DNA of 64,000 nt. Origin: Oscillospiraceae bacterium CM. GTDB taxonomy: Bacteria > Bacillota > Clostridia > Oscillospirales > Oscillospiraceae. Where the stretch lies: contig CP072107.1 of the NCBI GenBank assembly GCA_022870705.1, forward strand, positions 1,920,501 through 1,984,500, read 5' to 3'. Shown here piece by piece: positions 52,752-59,669 of this stretch (position 1 is the stretch's first letter; each line of letters starts with the position of its first letter). Made by a program: the position numbers and the translations under genes. The notes under the pieces were generated by a model. The model was given only the letters and a program-made list of their open reading frames with translations, searched no databases and was not told where the DNA came from.

Positions 52752-55381
52752 TTGGCCGCATACCAGCTTTTGCCCGCGTGTGCCTCAGCCGTCAGCGGGA
52801 CGGCGAGGGCCGCGGCATTTTCCATTTCTGCCGTCAGAATTCTTTTAACGGCCTCCTCCTCGCGCTCGGGGCATTCGGCGATCAGCTCATCGTGAATCTG
52901 CAAAATGAGTTTAGCGGTCAGGCCCTCGGCCTTCAGGCGGGCGGCAGTCGTCACCATGGCGCGCTTGATGATGTCGGCAGCCGTCCCCTGCATGGGCGTA
53001 TTACGCGCCACGCGCTCGCCGAAAGCGCGCGTGTTAAAGTTACCTGACCGCAGCTCCGGCAGATACCGGCGGCGGCCGAAGAGCGTTGTGACGAACCCGT
53101 CACGCTTGGCCTGCTCGACGATGTCGTGCATGTAGGCGCGCACGCCGCTGTATTTGGCAAAGTAGTTGTCGATATAAAGACGCGCTTCCGGCACGGTGAC
53201 GCCGATATCCTGTGCCAGCGAGAAAGCCGAAATGCCGTATACAATGCCGAAGTTAACGGCCTTGGCCCGGCTGCGCATGAGGGGCGTCACATCCTCCGGC
53301 ATCGTCATGAAGACCTGTGAAGCCGTCACGGCGTGGATATCCTCACCGTTTTGAAACGCCGCCTGCATAACCGTATCGCCCGACAGGTGCGCGAGAATGC
53401 GCAGCTCGATCTGCGAATAGTCGGCGTCGACGAGAACATTACCAGGCCCCGCGACAAACATTTTTCGCAGCGCACCGCCCGATTCCTTGCGTACGGGGAT
53501 GTTCTGCAGATTCGGCTCGGTTGACGACAGGCGGCCCGTCGCCGTCACCGTCATTTGAAAATTCGTGTGGATCCGTCCGTCGTCGGAGATCACCTTTAAA
53601 AGCCCGTCGGCATATGTGGATTTGAGCTTTGTCAGCTCCCTGTACGCCATCAAGTGCCCGATGATGGGATGCTTATCGGCAAGATACTCGAGGACCTCAA
53701 TATTTGTGGAATACCCCGTCTTCGTCTTTTTCGGGGTGGGCAGCATCAGCCTGTCGAAAAGAACGGTTCCCAGCTGCTTCGGTGAATTGATATTAAACGG
53801 CTCCCCGGCGAGATCAAAAATCTCTTTTTCAAGCGCCTGGATTTTGACGGATAGCGTCTGGCCAAAGTCGCGCAGGGCGCTCTTGTCGATGAGAAAGCCC
53901 GTCTGCTCCATCTCGGCCAGTACATGGCAAAGCGGCAGCTCAATGTCATAAAAAAGCCTGTCCATCCCGTTTTCAGCCAGCTTTTGCGCTAAGATCGGAT
54001 AAAGCCGCGCAATGGCGGCCGCTTCTGCTGCGAACCGCTCCGCCTCGGCCCCGCCATACAGCGTCAGCTGCTCGTTTTCGTCTTCCGATGTTTTTAAGGC
54101 AAAGCCGCCGTAAGTTTCCGCCAGCCGGGCAAGCTGATAAGTGCTGTCCGTCGGCGAGAGGAGATAGGCGCCAAGCGCCGTGTCAAAAATCCAACCGCCC
54201 GCGTCAATACCAAGTCCTAAAAGGGCCCGCTGTGTGTCCTTAATGTCGTGCCCGGCTTTTTTGACGTTTTCGCTGAAAACAGCGCGCAGGCCGCTGTCAA
54301 AGCCGTCTGTTGTATCCCGGCTCAAGAGATAAACCGTTTTTTCACCGGCATCGCAAACAGCGAGGAGCCCCGCCGCAAGGTGGCAGCGCACCGCGACGAA
54401 CTGGGCGCTTTCAAGCATCGTGATCAGACCGGCACCGTCCGCTGCCGTGACAATATCGACGCGGCGGAAAGACATATCGTTTTCCGGCGCAACGTCTTGT
54501 TCTTCTTTCGGCTTCGTCAGCCCGAACTTTTCCGTCAGCTTTTGAAATTCCAGCGTCTGAAACAGCGCGTATAAGGCGTCGTTATTGGCCGGGCGGCGTT
54601 TGTTGTCCTCGGGGTGGAAGTCTATCGGCGCGTCGCGGCAAATTGTCGCGAGCTGGTACGACAGCTCGGCCGCCTCTTTCCCGTCAGCAAGCTTCTTTTT
54701 CAGGCTGTCCGTGAGGTCCAGCGTCGGAAGTAATGTATACAGCGCCTCAAGGCTGCCGAAGCGCCGCACCAAGTCAAGCGCCGTTTTCTCGCCGACGCCC
54801 TTGACGCCGGGAATATTGTCGGATGCATCGCCCATCAGCGCCTTGAGGTCGACCATTTTCAGCGGCTCAAAGCCGTACGTCTCAAAGAAAACAGCCGGTG
54901 TATAATCTGTCGACTCCGGCTGCCCCATGCGCGTCTTCACATGGCGCACGTGCGTTTTTTCGGTGACGAGCTGAAAGGCATCCTTATCCCCCGTGACGAT
55001 GACAGCGTCCCAGCCCGCTTCTTCGCACCGGCGGGCAATCGTCCCGATGAGGTCGTCGGCTTCCCAGCCGGAGAGCTCATAGCGCGGGATGTTCATGGCA
55101 TCGAGCACTGCCTTGAGAATCGGCATCTGCACGGCCAGCTCATCCGGCATGCCCTTCCGCTGCGCCTTGTAGGCCTCGAACTGTTCGTGGCGGAACGTCG
55201 GCGCGGGCAGGTCGAAACAGACGCAGACGGCGTCGGGCGCTTCCTCGTTGAGGAGCTTTTGAAGAATCGTCAGAAAGCCGTAGACGGCGTTCGTCGGTGT
55301 GCCGTCCTTCGTCGTTAAAAGCCGTATGGCGTAAAACGCTCTGTTGACGATGCTGTTACCGTCTATCACCATGAGCTTCAA
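52748..55381 (-). CDS. polA: DNA polymerase I, with degenerate 3'-5' exonuclease domain
   Basis: The 877-residue protein has the N-terminal 5'-3' nuclease (LMVIDGNSIVNRAFYAI, GWEADDLIGTIAR, VTGDKDAFQLV) and the C-terminal polymerase with DADYSQIELRILAHLS (motif A), RSRAKAVNFGIVYGIS (motif B) and LQIHDELIAECP (motif C). In the middle domain the exo I motif DxE is absent (FVAVRCHLA in its place), so proofreading is probably lost, as in many Firmicutes and in Taq polymerase. First gene of polA-rimI-tsaD. Confidence 0.95.
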   Translation of the reverse strand: MKLMVIDGNSIVNRAFYAIRLLTTKDGTPTNAVYGFLTILQKLLNEEAPDAVCVCFDLPAPTFRHEQFEAYKAQRKGMPDELAVQMPILKAVLDAMNIPRYELSGWEADDLIGTIARRCEEAGWDAVIVTGDKDAFQLVTEKTHVRHVKTRMGQPESTDYTPAVFFETYGFEPLKMVDLKALMGDASDNIPGVKGVGEKTALDLVRRFGSLEALYTLLPTLDLTDSLKKKLADGKEAAELSYQLATICRDAPIDFHPEDNKRRPANNDALYALFQTLEFQKLTEKFGLTKPKEEQDVAPENDMSFRRVDIVTAADGAGLITMLESAQFVAVRCHLAAGLLAVCDAGEKTVYLLSRDTTDGFDSGLRAVFSENVKKAGHDIKDTQRALLGLGIDAGGWIFDTALGAYLLSPTDSTYQLARLAETYGGFALKTSEDENEQLTLYGGAEAERFAAEAAAIARLYPILAQKLAENGMDRLFYDIELPLCHVLAEMEQTGFLIDKSALRDFGQTLSVKIQALEKEIFDLAGEPFNINSPKQLGTVLFDRLMLPTPKKTKTGYSTNIEVLEYLADKHPIIGHLMAYRELTKLKSTYADGLLKVISDDGRIHTNFQMTVTATGRLSSTEPNLQNIPVRKESGGALRKMFVAGPGNVLVDADYSQIELRILAHLSGDTVMQAAFQNGEDIHAVTASQVFMTMPEDVTPLMRSRAKAVNFGIVYGISAFSLAQDIGVTVPEARLYIDNYFAKYSGVRAYMHDIVEQAKRDGFVTTLFGRRRYLPELRSGNFNTRAFGERVARNTPMQGTAADIIKRAMVTTAARLKAEGLTAKLILQIHDELIAECPEREEEAVKRILTAEMENAAALAVPLTAEAHAGKSWYAAK

Positions 55382-55410
55382 GGATCATCCACCCCTGTCA
55401 TTCGATTTCT

Positions 55411-55493
55411 GTAGGGGCGGATTCCATATCCGCCCAAAATTTCGTCTCTGACGAATTCGTTCTTATACGGGCGGATATGGAATCCGCCCCTAC
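55411..55493. repeat. BIME: two REP palindromes in inverted orientation
   Basis: Each 25-base unit has a GTAG foot followed by a stem-loop (GGGCGGAT / ATCCGCCC with a TCCAT loop). One copy is at 55411-55435 and the exact inverse at 55469-55493, with a 33-base spacer that itself contains the palindrome ACGAATTCGT. It lies between cysS and polA. The GTAG foot matches REPs served by RAYT transposases, and such a gene lies 2.2 kb away. Confidence 0.85.
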
Positions 55494-55512
55494 ATTACGG
55501 TGCGTTATACCG

Positions 55513-56919
55513 TTAAGCCTTGTGCCATTTGACGCCCTGCGGGGTGTCCTCTAAAACGATACCCATCGCTTTGATCTCGTCGCGGATGCGGTCGGCCTCG
55601 GCCCAATTCTTTGCTTGCCGGGCTGCCTGCCGTGCGGCGATCAGCGCCTCCACCGTATCCGCGAGGTTCTCCGCGCCCGTTTCTGCGTAGAGGAGGCCGA
55701 GGACGCCGTCCAGCTCGTCAAACAATGCCAGTATCGCCGCCGCCAGCTCTTTGGAAGGGTTTTTATCCGCTGCCGTCATGCTGTTGCCCTCTCGAACAAG
55801 CTCGAAAAGAACGGCGATGGCGTCGGCCGTATTAAAGTCATCGTCCATGGCTTCGATAAACCGCTCGCGGTAGCCCGGCAGCGCCGCTGTGGCCGTCTTC
55901 TCGTTTCCGGAAAGGCCGCCGTCAGCGCCGTTTTCCTGAACGAACTGGAGGTTCTTCCGAAACGTTTTCAGCCGGTCCAGCGCGTTTTTGGCTTGTATAA
56001 GAATGTCCCCGGAATAGTTGAGGGGGCTTCTGTAGTGGCTCATCAGCATGAACATTCGGATCGTATCGTACCCATACGCCTCGGCCGCCTCCCGGACGGT
56101 GAAAAAATTACCGAGTGACTTGGACATTTTTTTGTTGTCGATGCTGATAAAGCCGTTATGCAGCCAGTATCGGACGAATTCTGTGCCATTGGCCGCCTCC
56201 GACTGGGCAATTTCATTTTCGTGGTGCGGAAAGGTGAGGTCCTGCCCGCCGCAGTGGAGGTCAATCGTCTTCCCCAGATAGCGGCTGGACATGGCCGAGC
56301 ACTCAATGTGCCAGCCCGGCCGCCCTTCCCCCCACGGGGATGGCCAAGACGGCTCGCCCGGCTTTGCCGCCTTCCACAGCGCAAAGTCCATCGGGCTTTC
56401 CTTAACGTCGCTCACATCGATGCGCGCCCCGGCGAGAAGCTCGTCAAGCGGCTGGTGCGAGAGCTTGCCGTACTGCGGAAACGATGATGTTTTAAAGTAG
56501 ACATCCCCGTTTGAGACGTAGGCGCTGCCCTTGTCGACAAGCGTTTCAATCAGGGCGACGATCTCGCCGATATTCTCCGTCGCTCGCGGGTGGATGGTCG
56601 CCGCGCGAACACCGAGGCCCTCAGCGTCTTTAAAATATTCGGCAATGTATTTCTCGGCAACAGCCTCCGGCGTCGTCCCCTCTTCTCTGGCGCGACCGAT
56701 AATCTTATCGTCGACATCCGTGAAGTTCTGGACGAATGTGACATCATACCCGCGATACTCGAGATAGCGGCGCAAAACGTCAAAGACAATGAGCGGCCGC
56801 GCGTTGCCGACGTGGATATAATTATACACCGTCGGCCCGCAGGCGTACATCTTGACAGCGCCGGGCACCAGCGGTACAAATTCTTCTTTTTTCATGGTCA
56901 TCGTGTTAAACAGCTTCAA
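55513..56919 (-). CDS. cysS: cysteinyl-tRNA synthetase
   Basis: Class I synthetase of 468 residues. The HIGH motif appears as IHVGNARP, the zinc-binding Cys as YACGPTVYNYI with WHIECSAM later, and KMSKSLGNF is the second signature. It follows cysE on the same strand, so Cys synthesis and tRNA charging share the upstream Cys T-box. There are 77 bases between cysE and cysS. Confidence 0.96.
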   Translation of the reverse strand: MKLFNTMTMKKEEFVPLVPGAVKMYACGPTVYNYIHVGNARPLIVFDVLRRYLEYRGYDVTFVQNFTDVDDKIIGRAREEGTTPEAVAEKYIAEYFKDAEGLGVRAATIHPRATENIGEIVALIETLVDKGSAYVSNGDVYFKTSSFPQYGKLSHQPLDELLAGARIDVSDVKESPMDFALWKAAKPGEPSWPSPWGEGRPGWHIECSAMSSRYLGKTIDLHCGGQDLTFPHHENEIAQSEAANGTEFVRYWLHNGFISIDNKKMSKSLGNFFTVREAAEAYGYDTIRMFMLMSHYRSPLNYSGDILIQAKNALDRLKTFRKNLQFVQENGADGGLSGNEKTATAALPGYRERFIEAMDDDFNTADAIAVLFELVREGNSMTAADKNPSKELAAAILALFDELDGVLGLLYAETGAENLADTVEALIAARQAARQAKNWAEADRIRDEIKAMGIVLEDTPQGVKWHKA

Positions 56920-56996
56920 TCCAAACGCTCCGTTTCAGCGGCTTTTTGTGTCGCCGCGCAGTATTTTCGACATGCCGATAGCCCGATTTGCCCGTC

Positions 56997-57659
56997 TTAT
57001 GTGCCGTGCCTGTAAGCCGTGGCCTGCTGCTCGGCCATCTTCTTTTCCAAAAGCTGCACCTGTGCGCAAAGCGTTGCCAGCTCGATGGCGACGGGGTCCG
57101 TCACGCTGATTTGGTCGACAATCTCGGCGTAATTGACCTTCACGCCCGCAACGTTCACAATCCGCGCCGGGACGCCGACAGCTGTAGCGTCCGGCGGCAC
57201 CTCTTTGAGGACGACGGCGTTGGCCGCAATACGCGCGTTATCGCCGACCTTGAACGGGCCGAGCACCTTTGCCCCCGCGCCGACCATCACGTTGCTGCCC
57301 AGCGTCGGGTGGCGCTTGCCCTTGTCCTTGCCGGTACCGCCGAGCGTGACGCCCTGATAGAGAAGTACGTCGTCACCGATCTCCGTCGTCTCGCCGATGA
57401 CGATGCCCATGCCGTGGTCTATGACGAAGCGGCGGCCGATTTTTGCCCCGGGGTGAATTTCTACCCCTGTCCAAAAGCGTGACCACTGAGACACAACGCG
57501 CGCCAGAAAGAGAAGCTTGTGCCGGAAAAGCCAATGCGCCAAGCGGTGATACATCACGGCGTGCAGACCGGTATACAGCAGGAATACCTCCAGCGCGCTC
57601 CGCGCCGCCGGGTCGCGCTTTTGATAAGCTTTGATCGTTTCACGCAGGTTTTTAAACAT
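56997..57659 (-). CDS. cysE: serine O-acetyltransferase
   Basis: First step of cysteine synthesis from Ser and acetyl-CoA. The start at 57659 (MFKNLRETIKAYQKRDPAAR) matches the family; the frame is open further upstream. It has TGVEIHPGAKIGRRFVIDHG with the catalytic His, then GIVIGETTEIGDDVLLYQGV, the hexapeptide beta-helix, and HPTLGSNVMVGAGAKVLG. 220 residues, the short Firmicutes type. A RAYT gene separates it from the T-box leader. Confidence 0.93.
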   Translation of the reverse strand: MFKNLRETIKAYQKRDPAARSALEVFLLYTGLHAVMYHRLAHWLFRHKLLFLARVVSQWSRFWTGVEIHPGAKIGRRFVIDHGMGIVIGETTEIGDDVLLYQGVTLGGTGKDKGKRHPTLGSNVMVGAGAKVLGPFKVGDNARIAANAVVLKEVPPDATAVGVPARIVNVAGVKVNYAEIVDQISVTDPVAIELATLCAQVQLLEKKMAEQQATAYRHGT

Positions 57660-57693
57660 GTGATTCATCTCCATCTTTTCGGGGAATTGCCCA

Positions 57694-58221
57694 CTATACC
57701 ATGATGAACTTATTGTATTTATCTTCATGCCATTTTTCAGGATTTGTATGAATATACTGCCAGATATCATTATAATCTTTTTCATTTCTGATAATGTGTT
57801 CATAATATGATTTTTGCCACAATGGCATCCCAATTTCTTTTGTCACAGTGCTTTTATATTGCTGAATAATTTTTGATACTGTCGTAGGGGCGAATATTAT
57901 TCGCCCGCCGTCCAAATCAGTATTATCCAGATGTAAGATCAGATGAATGTGATTGGGCATGATCACATATTTATCGACACGCACGTGAGGATACCGCTTT
58001 GGTATTTCAAATAAAGTCTTTTCCGCTATGATGCCGTAATCTGATAATGTCGGTATATCCTGCGGGCGATTGATAATCGCCCCTACATCCCAGAACAAAT
58101 TTTGCCTGTCTTTCGTGCACATTGTGATAAAATACATGCCGTTTTGTGCGTAATCATGTTCAGGCAGGCGTAGCTTCTTTCGTTTTTGTAGTTCCATGGC
58201 AATGTCTCCTACGTCAGACAC
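57694..58221 (-). CDS. REP-associated tyrosine transposase (RAYT), with REPs in the coding frame
   Basis: A 175-residue Y1/HUH transposase of the IS200-like group. It has MYFITMCTKDRQNLF, the HUH motif YVIMPNHIHLILHL, and SYYEHIIRNEKDYNDIWQYI with candidate catalytic Tyr residues. Two REP palindromes lie inside the gene and are read in frame: one encodes VGAIINRPQ (58064-58086), the other GRIIFAPTT (57884-57906). More REPs flank the gene. It lies between the Cys T-box and cysE, in the same direction, so it is probably transcribed under T-box control. Confidence 0.88.
   Translation of the reverse strand: MSDVGDIAMELQKRKKLRLPEHDYAQNGMYFITMCTKDRQNLFWDVGAIINRPQDIPTLSDYGIIAEKTLFEIPKRYPHVRVDKYVIMPNHIHLILHLDNTDLDGGRIIFAPTTVSKIIQQYKSTVTKEIGMPLWQKSYYEHIIRNEKDYNDIWQYIHTNPEKWHEDKYNKFIMV
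57884..57906 (+). repeat. REP element inside the RAYT gene
   Basis: GTAG foot followed by a perfect 19-base palindrome (GGGCGAATA T TATTCGCCC). The identical sequence recurs at 58278-58300. Confidence 0.88.
58064..58086 (-). repeat. REP element inside the RAYT gene, second type
   Basis: On the minus strand GTAG followed by GGGCGATT ATC AATCGCCC (8-bp stem, 3-base loop). A copy with a changed foot (GTCG) is at 58224-58246. Confidence 0.87.
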
Positions 58222-58223
58222 CC

Positions 58224-58246
58224 GGGCGATTGATAATCGCCCCGAC
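58224..58246 (-). repeat. REP element just upstream of the RAYT start
   Basis: Same palindrome as 58064-58086; the foot reads GTCG instead of GTAG on the minus strand. It lies three bases before the first codon of the RAYT frame. Confidence 0.8.
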
Positions 58247-58277
58247 GATATACACGCAATGTCTTGCCTTGGTCTCT

Positions 58278-58340
58278 GTAGGGGCGAATATTATTCGCCC
58301 GGCGTTTTCCCACACGGGCGTATATGGAATCCGCTCCAAC
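58278..58340. repeat. BIME-like REP pair upstream of the RAYT gene
   Basis: A perfect REP (58278-58300, GTAG foot, 19-base palindrome) faces a decayed inverted REP of the 55411 type (58316-58340, with several substitutions). The pair lies directly after the T-box terminator. Confidence 0.8.
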
Positions 58341-58345
58341 ATAGA

Positions 58346-58598
58346 CAAAAACGCCGCCTCTTGATCTGTACAAGAGGCGGCGTGACCCGCGGTTCCACTC
58401 TCATTCGCGCTTCTCAACAGCGCCTTTTTGGCCTTAACGCGGCCTGACGGGGGCCGTTACAGCCCCCCGCTCCCGGATGCACTTTGGGCAACCTTTACCG
58501 AAGGCCGCTTTCAGCCAGCGGCGGCCCTTCTCTGGCGGCAAAACGCCTTGCGGCGCGCGTGCCCTACTCTTTCCGTTCTTCGCGGATATATTAGGTAT
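58346..58598 (-). promoter_or_regulatory. T-box leader, cysteine-specific
   Basis: On the minus strand: stem I elements AGAGTAGG and GCTGGCTGAAAGCGG, a specifier region with TGC (Cys; plus-strand 58479-58481) followed by A, and the T-box sequence AGTGGAACCGCGGGT. A strong terminator follows (58351-58383: ACGCCGCCTCTTG with its complement, then TTTTT). Uncharged tRNA-Cys should allow read-through into the RAYT, cysE and cysS genes. This fits the cysteine function of the downstream genes. Confidence 0.92.
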
Positions 58599-58628
58599 AG
58601 TTTAGCACGCCTTGCGCTTGGGTGTCAA
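58599..58628 (-). promoter_or_regulatory. sigma-A promoter of the T-box operon
   Basis: Minus-strand TTGACA (58623-58628) and TAAACT (58599-58604) with an 18-base spacer, directly before stem I of the T-box. Confidence 0.65.
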
Positions 58629-58657
58629 GGCATGCGCTTAACAGAGGTGTATCTGAT

Positions 58658-59491
58658 TTACCAGCTGATTTCGATGTAACGCGTGTTGGACGTGTAGTAA
58701 TACGTAATTTGGCGGTCACCCAGCGTCATCGTTTTTGTCCCCGCGTCTTTATTGTCTTTTAAGGCCGTCATGATGGTATCAGGCGATGCCACAAGAACAC
58801 CGAGAACGTTTTTCAGAACAGTCAGATCGTGCGTTGTTGTGAGCTGCTCGGCGGTGATTTTATAGTACGTCTCTTTCATGATGTTGATTGTAATCGTCCC
58901 GGTATCCGTATCATGCGCATTAATAACGCCGGTTACCGCGTCATACCCCGCGTTCGGCAGAACTTCAAAAAAGGCCGCCAGATAATAGGAGCTGTTCGGG
59001 TCAACGTTAATGATATTGTACTTAGCGTCGTAGGTAACGCCGAAATTAAGCGTCATGCCGATATCGCGGAGCTTAAAATAATTATATCCGCCGATGGTGT
59101 ACGCCGTGAGGCTGATTTTTTGCCCGTTGAGATAGACGTTAGACGTCGTCGGGTAGGCCGTAACGGTTGCCGCGCCGCCGGACGATGTCAGCTCCCCGCC
59201 GACCGGGACATAGTATTTATTCGTGAAAAGATAAATCGAATTCGTCCCCGCGTCGTAATCGACGGAAAAGCGCGCCGATGTATAGCTGAGCGCCATGGCG
59301 ATATCCCGCAGCTTGAAGTAATTATTGCCGCCGATGGTATACGCTTCAAACGCCATTGTTTTATCGGATATTTTGACGCTTGACGACGATATCGTCGCTA
59401 GAGTGCCCGAGGCTAAACACGTTATTGACGCGGCCCCCACGAGAAGGACGGCAGCAAAAAAGCCAGCCAGCATCTTTTTCATAGCTTTCAT
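58658..59491 (-). CDS. secreted protein with two copper-amine-oxidase N-terminal-like repeats
   Basis: The 277-residue protein has a signal peptide (MKAMKKMLAGFFAAVLLVGA, cleavage after CLASG-type region). Two stalk-domain repeats follow, marked by AYTIGGNNYFKLRDIAMAL and AYTIGGYNYFKLRDIGMTL. The C-terminal ~100 residues are unrelated and unrecognised. The repeat (PF07833-like) is common in surface proteins of clostridia and has no oxidase activity by itself. It probably acts in the cell envelope. No clear operon partner. Confidence 0.82.
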   Translation of the reverse strand: MKAMKKMLAGFFAAVLLVGAASITCLASGTLATISSSSVKISDKTMAFEAYTIGGNNYFKLRDIAMALSYTSARFSVDYDAGTNSIYLFTNKYYVPVGGELTSSGGAATVTAYPTTSNVYLNGQKISLTAYTIGGYNYFKLRDIGMTLNFGVTYDAKYNIINVDPNSSYYLAAFFEVLPNAGYDAVTGVINAHDTDTGTITINIMKETYYKITAEQLTTTHDLTVLKNVLGVLVASPDTIMTALKDNKDAGTKTMTLGDRQITYYYTSNTRYIEISW

Positions 59492-59599
59492 TCAATCATC
59501 TTCTTTACTGATTTTGGATATGTTCAGTATACCGGCTTTTTCCTTTGCCTGTCAACAACAGGAATGTTTCAATTTACGCCACGAGCAGCAACGCAAAAA

Positions 59600-59638
59600 G
59601 AAAACCCCCGCCTTTCGGCGGGGGTTCTCTTTTTCTAA
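59600..59638 (-). terminator. intrinsic terminator after the SLH protein gene
   Basis: AACCCCCGCC / GGCGGGGGTT stem with a four-base loop; on the minus strand TTTTCTTTTT follows, and the plus strand also has CTCTTTTTCT, so it may work both ways. Confidence 0.88.
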
Positions 59639-59669
59639 ACGCGGTTAAGCGTTAGAGGGTTAGGGTAAG

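Noticed and set aside
52951-53244. Arg/Ser-rich frames overlapping polA in other frames
   Set aside because: Typical GC-rich shadow frames with no domain content, in a region fully explained by polA motifs A to C.
55411-58340. CRISPR array
   Set aside because: The repeats are palindromes with a GTAG foot, are irregularly spaced and lie in both orientations, some inside a gene. They are REPs, and no cas gene is present.
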